From assembly GCA_030431375.1 (NCBI GenBank), contig JAUIIY010000013.1:1-39475 (forward strand): DNA of 39,475 nt. Reading direction: 5' to 3'. How positions within the stretch are numbered: position 1 is the stretch's first letter; the number at the start of each line of letters is the position of its first letter. The notes beneath the pieces were generated by a model, which had not been told where the DNA came from, did not search any database, and saw nothing but the letters and a program-made list of their open reading frames with translations. This document shows, piece after piece, positions 16,913 through 25,923 of this stretch. The translations under genes and the position numbers were made by a program. This DNA comes from Alphaproteobacteria bacterium (GTDB lineage Bacteria; Pseudomonadota; Alphaproteobacteria; Rickettsiales; JABSSG01).

Positions 16913-18520
16913 TTAGGGTTGCTTCCTAGCGGCACTCAGGATATCTTTGTCTTTATTATATAAATTTGTATCTACTGCAAATAAACCTAATAAAGTATCA
17001 AATAAATTGTCATGAGAAAACTCATTGTTTTTGTGTGATTTTATTTTTTCTAAGTCTGTAAAGTCACTTTTGTTACCGAACCACATTAAGCTAGCTATAT
17101 GCTTTTGCTCATCAGGAGCTATGAAATACGGTAACCCATGCAGGTAAATTCCCGCTTCACCTAGACTTTCGCCGTGATCACTCATATAAATCATTGCAGT
17201 ATTATATTTATTCGAATATTGCTTTAAAAAGCCAATAACCTGCGATAAAAAATAATCCGTATATAAAATACTATTATCATAAGCATTGTTGATTTCTTCG
17301 GAACTACAATCCTCCAATTGGTTAGTCTTACACACCGGCAAATATTCCTCAAATCTCTTAGGATATCTTTTGTAATAAGCAGGACCGTGATTGCCCATTT
17401 GATGTAGAATAATCAGGATATTTTTATCTTTGTGGTTACTTATATAATCTTCAAGACCCACAAGCATCCCTTCATCCCTACATTCATCATCACAGACTGG
17501 ATTGAACTTTGCACTCCTGAAATCCTCATAATCAACTCTTGTAGCTACCCCTTTAGAGCTAGAATTATTATCCCGCCACAATACAGAAATTTCGCCCGTG
17601 TGCTTTAATACATCAAGTATATTTTCGGTATTAATGCCCTTGCTATATTCATATTCATTTCTATCGTAAATCGAAAACATACACGGAACAGAAACAGCTG
17701 TAGATGTACCACAAGAATAGAAATTGGGGAAATTGATAATATCTTCCTTACTAAGCAATGGCATAGTTTCTCTATGATAACCATTAAAAGGTAATTTATC
17801 AGCCCTTAACGCCTCCCCAACTACCATTATAACTAACTTTTTTTTATCGATTGCATTTGAAGCGGATATTTTTGCGTCCAATCCCACTATTTTTAAAGTT
17901 GCGTTTTGCTGAGTAAAAAAAGTTTTTTTAATATAAACACCCGTACTATACACCCAATAAATAGGGTTAATCATCATTCGAAGCTCTTTATGCTCGCGGA
18001 AAAATGAGGTATAAAATTTACTAAAGCAAAATAAAATAGCAGCAATTATACATAATGATGCTATCAACAACTTGGCATTTATGATAAGCCCCTTACCCCA
18101 GCTGCAATAGTTAATTTTAGCTTTCAACACGAAGATAGAAGGTATAAGGCCTAATAAGGTAATATATAAAACCAATTTAAAGCTAAGTAGATCCAACGAT
18201 TCATTTAAGTCAGTATCAATAACATTTCTGATCATTTCATGATTTACCACAATATTATAGCTACTCATAAAATAACTCACAAATGATGATATAATCAGAA
18301 TAATTATGAGAAAGGATTTGGTTGTGTATTTGTATGATAGAAACGAAAGAAACACTAAAACAAGCAAAAACAAACTTAACGCCAAGGATATAAAAGCTAA
18401 AATATTCCCTATAGAAAGCCCATAAGTCGCATATAAATTTTTGAAAAACACGATATTGCCAAATATCACAAAGAAAGCTGATATCAAGGCTGCAAGTGTG
18501 TATTGGTTACGAAATTTCAT
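16913..18520 (-). CDS. eptA: Phosphoethanolamine transferase (EptA/MCR type)
   Basis: 535 residues with five N-terminal membrane helices (to about residue 170) and a periplasmic sulfatase-fold domain. The active-site set is complete: E236 in VVGEALRAD, the nucleophile T274 in SCGTSTAVSVPCMFS, the HQMGNHGPAYYKRYP stretch and SDHGESLGE near the end. Conserved Cys pairs are present (for example CDDECRDEG). It moves phosphoethanolamine from phosphatidylethanolamine to lipid A, leaving diacylglycerol. The next gene, dgkA, would recycle that product. Similarity to characterised EptA/MCR proteins is high through the catalytic domain. Lipid A modification implies an LPS-bearing outer membrane, or use of another acceptor. 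Confidence 0.93.
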   Translation of the reverse strand: MKFRNQYTLAALISAFFVIFGNIVFFKNLYATYGLSIGNILAFISLALSLFLLVLVFLSFLSYKYTTKSFLIIILIISSFVSYFMSSYNIVVNHEMIRNVIDTDLNESLDLLSFKLVLYITLLGLIPSIFVLKAKINYCSWGKGLIINAKLLIASLCIIAAILFCFSKFYTSFFREHKELRMMINPIYWVYSTGVYIKKTFFTQQNATLKIVGLDAKISASNAIDKKKLVIMVVGEALRADKLPFNGYHRETMPLLSKEDIINFPNFYSCGTSTAVSVPCMFSIYDRNEYEYSKGINTENILDVLKHTGEISVLWRDNNSSSKGVATRVDYEDFRSAKFNPVCDDECRDEGMLVGLEDYISNHKDKNILIILHQMGNHGPAYYKRYPKRFEEYLPVCKTNQLEDCSSEEINNAYDNSILYTDYFLSQVIGFLKQYSNKYNTAMIYMSDHGESLGEAGIYLHGLPYFIAPDEQKHIASLMWFGNKSDFTDLEKIKSHKNNEFSHDNLFDTLLGLFAVDTNLYNKDKDILSAARKQP

Positions 18521-18572
18521 ATCATAATGCTCAGGTAATTATTTCTTGCTATATCCATCCATACTAAAATCA

Positions 18573-18935
18573 TTAAATGTAAATAACAGCAAAGGCCACA
18601 AGCCAAAACACACCGCATAATATAAGACTTATTAACACGATCGCGCTACCAACATCTTTGGCTCTACCAGCAAGTTCGTTATGCTCTTTGGTGACTAGAT
18701 CAACAACCCTTTCAATGGCGCTATTAACCGCTTCTGCTATCAAAACCAGCATCATACTAGAAAAAATCATTAGCTTGAATAACGCATGAAGTGGTAGAAA
18801 CAATAAAACTGGTAATAATATCAAAAATAATAGAAGCTCTATTTGAAAGGAACGCTCAGTTTTAAGCATATCCTTTATCCCGTTAAAGGCGTAGCTAGCA
18901 TTCTTAAAAAAATTATATTTTGGTTGGTTGCGCAT
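18573..18935 (-). CDS. dgkA: Diacylglycerol kinase
   Basis: 120 residues, matching the length of E. coli DgkA, with three membrane helices. Family residues are visible: NASYAFNGIKDMLKTERSFQIE, the catalytic-site stretch EAVNSAIERVVDLV and HNELAGRAKDVGSAIVLIS. It phosphorylates diacylglycerol to phosphatidic acid at the inner membrane. Placed 52 bp upstream of eptA in the same direction, it would return the diacylglycerol made by EptA to phospholipid synthesis; eptA-dgkA pairs are known elsewhere. Confidence 0.95.
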   Translation of the reverse strand: MRNQPKYNFFKNASYAFNGIKDMLKTERSFQIELLLFLILLPVLLFLPLHALFKLMIFSSMMLVLIAEAVNSAIERVVDLVTKEHNELAGRAKDVGSAIVLISLILCGVFWLVAFAVIYI

Positions 18936-19044
18936 TATAGAAACTAATTACTTACAAATTGATTACACGCCCTACAAAGGGGCCGTAGGGCATGATATAA
19001 AATCTATGTTTACTATTCAAGTTTTTTGAATATAACCACAGATA

Positions 19045-19070
19045 AAGTAAATTAATCCATTAATTTACTT
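19045..19070 (-). terminator. Hairpin terminator, probably bidirectional
   Basis: Perfect 12-bp inverted repeat (AAGTAAATTAAT / ATTAATTTACTT) with a 2-base spacer, flanked by T/A runs, 24 bp past the stop of the HAD gene. The stem is AT-only, so termination strength is uncertain. Confidence 0.45.
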
Positions 19071-19093
19071 TTCTTCTTTAACCAATTGAAATA

Positions 19094-19723
19094 CTATTGA
19101 TTTACTTTGTTATAATTGCTTAACAAATTTGCAAGAGCTCTAACATCTCCCTTATATTGATACGCATGCCACCCATATCTTTGTGCTGCTTCTACATTTT
19201 CTTTCTTATCATCAATTAGCAACAACTCCTCAGGAGATAATGATAAATCTTGCTCTATATATTCAAAGAATTCTTTTTCTGGCTTTGCAGCACCAATTTT
19301 ATAGGAAGCAAAGCACCCTTGAAAATGCTCACCCACATATTTTAGGATATGCGCGGTACGTATTTGCTCTTGATTTGTCCCTAAATAACAAGGAATTTTT
19401 ATGGCATCAATTAACTGCAAGATATCTCTATTAATATTATGATCATTTTTTAACCAATATTTCAAAAGCTTTTTATAACTAATTGAAATATCATTAAAAA
19501 CGCTTGTAGCAAATATATATTTCAGATGATCTTCGAAGTTGATTTTTCCTTTAATTATCCTTCCCCACTCATCCGAAAAAATTTCTTTAAAATGAGCCGA
19601 GGATAGCCCTAAATCCCTTTTTGCATTTTTGCTCCACAGATAGTTACCCGTAGCTAGGTCATGGGTTTCAAAAACAACACCATCAACATCAAAAATAACC
19701 GCTTTTATATTCCGTAAAGACAT
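19094..19723 (-). CDS. HAD-superfamily phosphatase (subfamily IA)
   Basis: 209 residues. Motif I is FDVDGVVFET with the nucleophile in DVDGV, motif II CYLGTNQE (Thr in LGTN), motif III KPEKEFFEYI, and motif IV LLLIDDKKENVEAAQRYGW. A helical cap of about 80 residues fits subfamily IA, as in phosphoglycolate-phosphatase-like and YihX-like enzymes. It hydrolyses a small phosphorylated molecule; the substrate is not predictable. It stands apart from dgkA by an inverted-repeat terminator and is likely its own unit. Confidence 0.88.
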   Translation of the reverse strand: MSLRNIKAVIFDVDGVVFETHDLATGNYLWSKNAKRDLGLSSAHFKEIFSDEWGRIIKGKINFEDHLKYIFATSVFNDISISYKKLLKYWLKNDHNINRDILQLIDAIKIPCYLGTNQEQIRTAHILKYVGEHFQGCFASYKIGAAKPEKEFFEYIEQDLSLSPEELLLIDDKKENVEAAQRYGWHAYQYKGDVRALANLLSNYNKVNQ

Positions 19724-19806
19724 ATGATAGATTCATAAATGAATTTCAAATCAGGATATTAAAAAATCGTACCAAATCAAGTATAAACCGCTTTTATCTC
19801 ATACAT

Positions 19807-19839
19807 AAAGAAGGAGGAGATTGCTCTCCCCCATTCTTT
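19807..19839 (-). terminator. Terminator after the 1243-aa gene
   Basis: GC-rich hairpin (GGAGGAGA / TCTCCCCC, one mismatch) with an AAAGAA / TTCTTT extension and a 4-base loop, 26 bp past the stop codon. The T-rich tail is short. Confidence 0.5.
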
Positions 19840-19864
19840 CAACTTAAACAAAAGGTATTTTTAT

Positions 19865-22800
19865 CTACCGACTAACTCCCCCTCCTTTTCCTTGCTTTCC
19901 GCTTCCTGGAGTGCTCGGAGGAGAAAATGCGGTACTACCTGCAGGGGCTAAAGGTACCCCTCTTACAAGCTCCCTAGCCTGCTCCTCCACTGCACTAGCA
20001 GCGTGCATACCACTGCTTGCTCTAGATTTAGTCGAACTAAATCCTTGACTAGCAGAAACTTCTCGGTCTATGCGACTTATCAATTCTTCGCTCAACTTAC
20101 TCGTACCGAACCCTTCTAATATGGTAGCACCAGTACATTTATACTCCCCAGTTAAATCATCATACGTATATTCTAGCGTATCATACTTGCCTGACATCGG
20201 TGTACCATTAGTATCAACCCTAGGGAAAGTTAGTGTCATAAATTTCTCCGGCTCTCTTCCGTTGTCAGGCGGACTTGGTTTCAAATCTGTTACTACACCT
20301 TCTACTTTGTTGACAGTTGCCACAATTTTTGCCCCTGATGGAAATGTAATTGATTCTTTATCACCATCTGTCTGTAACTGAGGAGACTTCTCAACTACCG
20401 CATTGTGAATTGCAAGATTTACTTTTTCTCGTCTTTTTTGGATAACTTTATCAATTTCATTATCAACTTTTGGCTTCCAGGAAGGTTTTTCAAGCCCTTT
20501 TTTTAATTTTTCCTCATACTCATCTGAATTTTGCGAAAAAGCTAATGGCATCGGTACCTCACCAAATCTAGCTTTATCCTCATCCGAAACAGTTTGACCA
20601 GCATCAATTTTATCCAATTTTTTGTAAAATTCTACAGCTTCCCTCATGATTCGACTGTAAATCGGACCACTAGCAACCGCGCCACCTCTTGCTGCGGCCT
20701 CCTCCTTTGTCATGGCGGCCATTGCGCTTAATCCAGATACTGAAGATGTTGCTGTCCCTCGTGGGCCTGCTGCCGGAGTGGAGCTTCCCGTCCCAGACAC
20801 CGCTGCTGCTGTCCCTTGTGGGCTTGCGGCACCTGCTGCTGGAGAGCCAGCTGCTGGTGAAGAAAGCTCTGGTGACTGACCATCAGATCCCGGAAGCGCA
20901 GCGCTTCGTGCACCTCGACCTGGCGGCGAAGATGGTAAAGGAGTCGGTGCTGGACCATCAGCTGCAGGAGAGCCAACTCTGACATCTCCTTTTGCTGTCG
21001 CAGATCCTACACCAGCTGCTGGTGAAGAAAGCTCTGGTGGCTGACCATCAGCTGCTTTTTGCCTTGCTGACATCATCGCTGCTAAAGCTAAAACTCCAGG
21101 CATATCTCTTCGCGAGAGTCCAGCCAGCGCACCGGTCACTGCCGCTCCGGCTGCTGATGAAGCAGACCTAGCTGCCGCTGCTGATGATGCTGTAGGTGCC
21201 GCTCCATCTCTTCGAGCTGATGCTGGCACTGACGAACCTGCCCCCGCCGCTGATGTACCTGGCGCTGCTGCCGCTGGAACCGGTGCAGATGAAGGTGCCG
21301 CAGAGTCCCCTGCTGCTGCCACTGATGAACCTGCCCCCGTCACTGATGGAGTGGACCCAGGTGCTGCTGAACCCCTGCCCCTAACCACTAAGACTTCTTC
21401 TGGAGGAGCTGCTGCGGTTGCTTCTGGTGAACCTGACCTCGCTCTTACCTCTCCTGTATCTGGCGCTGTAGTTGGTGACGGAGGTGCTGCGGCCGCTGGT
21501 AATGCTGTAGGTGCCGCTGAAGGTGCCTCTCCATCTCTTCGAGCTGATGCTGCCACTGGCGAACCTGCCCCTTCTCTTGTTGACGCAGCCGCTGACGAAC
21601 CTGCTGCTGCCATCGGAGCTGCTGGTGACGCTGTTGCAGCCCGAGATGAAACTGCAGCTGCCTCTCCAGCTCTTTCTGCCGCCTCCAATAATCCCGCCTC
21701 TTCTGATATTTTATCTGAAGCCACCAAGTGTGAATCAGCTATATGTTCAATTATATTTGCCCTTATATCTTCTGAATCTGATAGATTTTTTAAGATCTTT
21801 CCATATAATTCTTCTCTAGCAGCAGTTCGAGCCTTTGAGCTGAATTTTGAATCGTGAATTATTTTATTAAGAATTGCTATCCTCTCGGCCTGATCAGCAT
21901 AAGCTGTTGCAGCTGCCCTAACATCTTCTTCTGACGCTGGTGAATCTACCCTCGCCGCTGATGGAGTGGACCTAGCTGCCGCAGTGGCTTCTGTTGCTTG
22001 AGCCGGTGCAGAGGCTATTGTATCGGTAGCTGCATGAAGAGCTTCCCCCCCTGCCGCCGGTGGAACCGTTGCAGATGCTTGTGCTGCTGGAGGTGCCTCT
22101 CCATCTCTTCGAGCTGATACTACTTCTGGAGTTGCTGCGGCCACTGGTGAACCTGCCCCCGTCGCTGATGGAGTGGACCCAGGTGCCACTGCTGGAGTTG
22201 GTGCTGACGCAGAGTCCCCTGCTGCCGCTTGTGAATCTACCCCCGCCGCTGATGGAGTGGACCCAGGTGCCGCAGTGACTTCTGTTGCTTGAGCCGGTGC
22301 AGAGGCTATTGTATCGGTAGCTGCATGAAGAGCTTCCCCCCCTGCCGCCGATGGAACCGGTGCAGATGAAGGTGCCGCAGAGGCTCCTGCTACTTCTGGA
22401 GTTGGTGTTGCTGCTGGCAAACCTGCAGCCGCTGGTGAACTTGCCCTAGCTCTTACCTCTCCTGTATCTGCTACTGGAGGTGCCGCAGAGGCTCCTGCTG
22501 CTGGTAAGGCGGACCTAGCTGCCACTGCATCCCTGCCCACTTCTCTGCTTGGCGCCGTTACTAACGGGACTGCTGTGGTTGGTGCTGCAGCGACTTCTCC
22601 TGCTGCTGGAGGGGCTGCAGCCGCTGACGAACTTGCCCCTTCTCTTGTTGACGCAGCCGCTGGTGAACCTGACCTCGCTCTTACCTCTCCTGTATCTGCT
22701 AATGGAGGTGCCGCAGAGGCTCCTGCTGTTGGTGAGGCGGACCTAGCTGCCACTGCCGCTGGAGTTGGTGCCGGAGGTGCTGCGGCCGCTGGCGAACCTG

Positions 22801-23596
22801 CTGCTGCCATTGGAGCTGATGCTGCTGCCATTGGAGCTGATGCTGCTGCTGTAGGTGCTTCTACCACTGATGAACCTGACCCCGCCGCTAATGGAGTGGA
22901 CCTAGGTGCCACTGCTGGAGCTGGTACAGGAGGCGCTGCTGCAGCGACTTCTGCTGCTCGTGCCGGTGCAGCCGCTTCTGCAATTAGAGCTGCTTTGGCT
23001 ACTCTTTCTTCAGCTTCAGCAACTTTTTTCCTATAAAACACTTTTCTTCCTACCGCTTGCTTTTTACGTCCACCTTCTGGTGTCTTATCATAAGCTTTAA
23101 GCGCCCGTTGCAATAGACCATTCTCAACCGCCTGCTCAAATAAAGTTAAAAATTTTGAGTGACTCGAAACACGAGCTCCTCTAACAAATCTTCCTAACAA
23201 ACCTTGCTTTGTTCCATGAACGTCGATATCATCAATTTTATCTCGCAGATTTGCAGCTTGCGGCTCTCTTAAATCTAAAACCCCTATTTCTTGAAGCTCT
23301 CTTACAAATTTTCCGAAAGCCTGTAATTCATCTTCCTCAAAATCATGGCGAGCTCCATGAGATGATGCTAAATTTCCCATAAATCTTTTTAATGGAGTAT
23401 CAAACTTATTCCTTCTTGTGTCCATTTCACTTGTCAGAGCAGCTAGTTTTCCTCTTACTTCAGCCTGGCTTACCATTACACCTTCCCTTTCTGCTTCTGC
23501 TTTTGCTGCTTGAAGTCTGTCTCTCGCCTCTACCACCGTAATCACTTGTGTTTTGCTATGTTGATTTCCTTTTCCTTTTTTTCCTTTTCCTGGCAT
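19865..23596 (-). CDS. 1243-residue Ala/Pro/Ser-rich repetitive protein, effector-like
   Basis: Family not recognised. Residues 1-200 are charged and helical with a Lys/Gly-rich start (MPGKGKKGKGN). Residues about 205-960 are a low-complexity Ala/Pro/Ser/Gly tract with recurring phrases: DTGEVRARSGSP (three or more), SARRDGEAP, and GGEALHAATDTIASAPAQATE twice. A helical island (VRAAATAYADQAERIAIL... to about 650) interrupts it. Residues about 970-1243 form a structured C-terminal domain with strands (KFMTLTFPRVD, TLEYTYDDLTGEYKCTG). The tail is basic and glycine-rich (GKQGKGGGVSR). A CtrA-type box lies 48 bp upstream. The tract is GC-rich against the AT-rich genome, and its opposite strand holds long shadow frames for that reason. 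It is probably a disordered, secreted or surface protein. Confidence 0.7.
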   Translation of the reverse strand: MPGKGKKGKGNQHSKTQVITVVEARDRLQAAKAEAEREGVMVSQAEVRGKLAALTSEMDTRRNKFDTPLKRFMGNLASSHGARHDFEEDELQAFGKFVRELQEIGVLDLREPQAANLRDKIDDIDVHGTKQGLLGRFVRGARVSSHSKFLTLFEQAVENGLLQRALKAYDKTPEGGRKKQAVGRKVFYRKKVAEAEERVAKAALIAEAAAPARAAEVAAAAPPVPAPAVAPRSTPLAAGSGSSVVEAPTAAASAPMAAASAPMAAAGSPAAAAPPAPTPAAVAARSASPTAGASAAPPLADTGEVRARSGSPAAASTREGASSSAAAAPPAAGEVAAAPTTAVPLVTAPSREVGRDAVAARSALPAAGASAAPPVADTGEVRARASSPAAAGLPAATPTPEVAGASAAPSSAPVPSAAGGEALHAATDTIASAPAQATEVTAAPGSTPSAAGVDSQAAAGDSASAPTPAVAPGSTPSATGAGSPVAAATPEVVSARRDGEAPPAAQASATVPPAAGGEALHAATDTIASAPAQATEATAAARSTPSAARVDSPASEEDVRAAATAYADQAERIAILNKIIHDSKFSSKARTAAREELYGKILKNLSDSEDIRANIIEHIADSHLVASDKISEEAGLLEAAERAGEAAAVSSRAATASPAAPMAAAGSSAAASTREGAGSPVAASARRDGEAPSAAPTALPAAAAPPSPTTAPDTGEVRARSGSPEATAAAPPEEVLVVRGRGSAAPGSTPSVTGAGSSVAAAGDSAAPSSAPVPAAAAPGTSAAGAGSSVPASARRDGAAPTASSAAAARSASSAAGAAVTGALAGLSRRDMPGVLALAAMMSARQKAADGQPPELSSPAAGVGSATAKGDVRVGSPAADGPAPTPLPSSPPGRGARSAALPGSDGQSPELSSPAAGSPAAGAASPQGTAAAVSGTGSSTPAAGPRGTATSSVSGLSAMAAMTKEEAAARGGAVASGPIYSRIMREAVEFYKKLDKIDAGQTVSDEDKARFGEVPMPLAFSQNSDEYEEKLKKGLEKPSWKPKVDNEIDKVIQKRREKVNLAIHNAVVEKSPQLQTDGDKESITFPSGAKIVATVNKVEGVVTDLKPSPPDNGREPEKFMTLTFPRVDTNGTPMSGKYDTLEYTYDDLTGEYKCTGATILEGFGTSKLSEELISRIDREVSASQGFSSTKSRASSGMHAASAVEEQARELVRGVPLAPAGSTAFSPPSTPGSGKQGKGGGVSR
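21978..22367 (-). repeat. Internal direct repeat of about 99 bp, spaced 291 bp
   Basis: 21978-22076 and 22269-22367 are nearly identical and encode the repeated GGEALHAATDTIASAPAQATE phrase. The most recent of several duplications in the low-complexity tract. Confidence 0.8.
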
Positions 23597-23643
23597 CTTT
23601 TTCTCACTTATTTTATCTACATATTAAGTCTGGCATAGAAAGA

Positions 23644-23658
23644 TTAACAAAATCTTAA
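23644..23658 (-). promoter_or_regulatory. CtrA-type box upstream of the 1243-aa gene
   Basis: Perfect TTAA-N7-TTAA (TTAAGATTTTGTTAA in gene sense), 48 bp before the start codon. Confidence 0.6.
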
Positions 23659-23774
23659 GCAGCAATTTTTGAAAAAATTCTCAACCCTGAATAAAAAAGT
23701 TTATTTTTATCTTTTTTTTGATTGAAACATGTGATAACACGAATATTGGGGATAATTTTTAAGGTAGCATCAAT

Positions 23775-23825
23775 ATGAAAAAACAAACTAATAACTTCTC
23801 ACTCTTTTGTTTCTCGAAGCCATGA
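23775..23825 (+). CDS. Possible 16-residue leader peptide
   Basis: ATG with AAGG 10 bases upstream, encoding MKKQTNNFSLFCFSKP and ending 33 bp before the SemiSWEET-like gene. It could be a translated leader or chance; there is no attenuator-like hairpin to support it. Confidence 0.2.
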   Translation: MKKQTNNFSLFCFSKP

Positions 23826-23858
23826 AAATGCAAGTACAAACTTAATAGGAACTGGACG

Positions 23859-24128
23859 ATGACTAATTTGAATTTAACTATAGAACTTTTTTTTGGGGTG
23901 TGCCTGTTTGCGAATGCTTTTTTATTTATACCTCAGATAATCAACATCCTAAAAAACAAAGACTCTTCTAATTTGTCATACGTAATGTTTTTTGGGTTTA
24001 ACGTAATCCAGTTTTTTACTTTGCTACATGGTCTTATCAATAAGGACTGGCTTTTGGTATATGGCTATGGCCTTACTTTGATTACGTCGGGAACTGTTAC
24101 TTTTTTAATAATTTATTACAGAAAATAA
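23859..24128 (+). CDS. SemiSWEET / PQ-loop small membrane protein
   Basis: 89 residues, three membrane helices, one PQ-loop repeat with the diagnostic P25-Q26 in FLFIPQIINILKNKDSSNLSY. The family includes bacterial SemiSWEET sugar carriers that work as dimers. Here the gene is followed after one base by the cyclodipeptide-synthase/kinase fusion, so they are surely cotranscribed, and its substrate may be related to that system rather than to sugars; this is inference. AGGA lies 10 bases before the ATG. Confidence 0.8.
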   Translation: MTNLNLTIELFFGVCLFANAFLFIPQIINILKNKDSSNLSYVMFFGFNVIQFFTLLHGLINKDWLLVYGYGLTLITSGTVTFLIIYYRK

Positions 24129-24129
24129 G

Positions 24130-25923
24130 ATGAATAAATATAGAGCTCAACTTATTAAACCATTGGATTTTGATCCAAATTTTCAATTCTCCAATTCCAA
24201 AGCTGTGGTTTCAGTCAGCATGGGAAACCCATCATATAACTCTAAGAAATTCGAAGCAATGCTTGAGCTGATCAATGACAATTTTAAGGAATGTGTTTTT
24301 GTTGTCTGCGACACATTGGCCAGATTTAATGTTGGAATAAAAGATGATAATAGCTGGAATGAGGAAGCTGCATATCATGAGTCCCTACAAATGGGTGATA
24401 ATTGGATTGAGCGTAATTTAGAAAAAATGAAGAAAATCCTAAGCAAAACCAAATTTTCCGTTAAGCGTTGGGATGAATATAGAGAAAATAGTAAGGTACC
24501 TTACTACGAGAAAAAAGTTAGTGAGCTGCTAGAAAATAACTTGGAATATAAAAAATTATTTGAAAAAACGATCATTGGCTTCTTATCCAGAAAAAATTTG
24601 GATGACACTAGTAGCAAATATAAAAAAGCATATGAACAATGTGGTAGATTTATTTTTGAAGAATGCGCGATAATGTCGATGTGGTGCGAAATTGAGGATT
24701 TTGATTTTGATATTTATCCAGAGGTCAGGTACAAAATAATTTCAATGTCTATGCAAAATATTTGTCCTGCAGAAAGCTACGTAGTCCCTTTGGGAATCAA
24801 ACTTACAAAGCATAACCATAAAAACGGTGCTAACAATTACCTTTCAACAGAAAATATTTTAGAGCAGTTGCTAGAGCATTTACCAGTGCATATATATTGG
24901 AAGGATAAAAATGGTTCTTTCAGGGGGTGTAGCAGAAGACAAGCAGAGTTTTTCGGGGTTGATATGCCCGATATAAAAAGCAAAAATGATACAGATTTTT
25001 TTCCTGCAGAAGTAGCTGAATCCATTCAGGAAAACGATGTTATGGTTGCCAAGAAAGCAAAAGATTTCTTATTCCAAGAAGAAGTTGAAAGAAATAACAA
25101 ACATTTCTTCTTTTTGAGCCACAAGATTCCGCTACTTAACCGTGATAATGAATTTGCCGGAATATTAGGTCTTTCAGTTGATATAACAGAACAAATAGAG
25201 CAAAAAAAACAATTAGAAGAAGCTTTAAAGGCGAAATCTTTCTTTTTAGACAGTGTGTCTCACGAGATTAAAACTCCTTTGCATGTCTTAACCACCATTT
25301 TAGGAAATCTTTTTGATGAATGGGATAATTTAGATGTAATAGCCAAAAAACATTATCTCATAACAGCAATCGAAAATAATAAAAGGCTATTAAAATTAGT
25401 TACTGATATGCTCGATATATCTCGTTTAAAAAATAATAAAATGCGTTTCAATTGTGACAGTAATGGTATTTTTGAAATTGTAACGGAGGTAGTAAAAGAA
25501 TTTGATTATTTGCATAGTTCTAGAAAAATTAATGTCTTTAATAATTTACCAGAAAATCTATACATAACATGCGATAAAAGTAGAATTGCGCAGGTAATCA
25601 GAAATCTTCTTGATAATGCTTTTAAATATGGCAATCAAGAAAAAGATATCAATCTCTATTTATCATCAGATGAACATAACTTTCAGTTTAAAATTGATAG
25701 CTATAGCAATCTGTTTGATGAGGAGTTTGATATAGTGTTTAACGTTTTTTCACAAGGCAAAATCGGAAGGTCTAGCGCTAAGGGAACTGGTCTTGGCCTA
25801 GCAATAGCAAAGGAAATAATAGAACGGCATGAAGGTAAAATATGGGTAGAAAGAAAAGAAGAAAATAAGGATTTAGTAGCTTTTGCCTTTGAAATTCCAA
25901 TCAAAAGGCAACAAAATGAATAA
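24130..25923 (+). CDS. Cyclodipeptide-synthase domain fused to PAS and histidine kinase
   Basis: 597 residues. Residues 1-230 match tRNA-dependent cyclodipeptide synthases: VSVSMGNPSYNSKKF aligns with GISAGNSYFS of AlbC, placing the acyl-accepting serine at S30. VVCDT, the basic-helix region, KRWDEYRENSKVPYYE (like RSLSELQETPEY) and FIFEECAIM follow, with E178 at the catalytic Glu position and F174 where AlbC has Tyr. A Y196-P197 pair sits near the site that defines the XYP subfamily. Residues 240-360 form a PAS domain ending SVDITEQIEQ. The kinase core has H378 in SHEIKTPLH, the N-box NLLDNAFKYG (N496) and the G2 box GTGLGLAIAKE. No membrane helix is seen, so it is cytosolic. It may make, or sense through a synthase fold, an aminoacyl-tRNA-linked signal. 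The receiver gene overlaps its end. Confidence 0.8.
   Translation: MNKYRAQLIKPLDFDPNFQFSNSKAVVSVSMGNPSYNSKKFEAMLELINDNFKECVFVVCDTLARFNVGIKDDNSWNEEAAYHESLQMGDNWIERNLEKMKKILSKTKFSVKRWDEYRENSKVPYYEKKVSELLENNLEYKKLFEKTIIGFLSRKNLDDTSSKYKKAYEQCGRFIFEECAIMSMWCEIEDFDFDIYPEVRYKIISMSMQNICPAESYVVPLGIKLTKHNHKNGANNYLSTENILEQLLEHLPVHIYWKDKNGSFRGCSRRQAEFFGVDMPDIKSKNDTDFFPAEVAESIQENDVMVAKKAKDFLFQEEVERNNKHFFFLSHKIPLLNRDNEFAGILGLSVDITEQIEQKKQLEEALKAKSFFLDSVSHEIKTPLHVLTTILGNLFDEWDNLDVIAKKHYLITAIENNKRLLKLVTDMLDISRLKNNKMRFNCDSNGIFEIVTEVVKEFDYLHSSRKINVFNNLPENLYITCDKSRIAQVIRNLLDNAFKYGNQEKDINLYLSSDEHNFQFKIDSYSNLFDEEFDIVFNVFSQGKIGRSSAKGTGLGLAIAKEIIERHEGKIWVERKEENKDLVAFAFEIPIKRQQNE

Noticed and set aside
20689-23100. 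Several long plus-strand and alternative-frame ORFs opposite the 1243-aa gene
   Set aside because: They arise from the alanine-rich, GC-rich codons of the minus-strand gene, consist of Leu/Pro or Ala/Gly low complexity, and lack ribosome sites.
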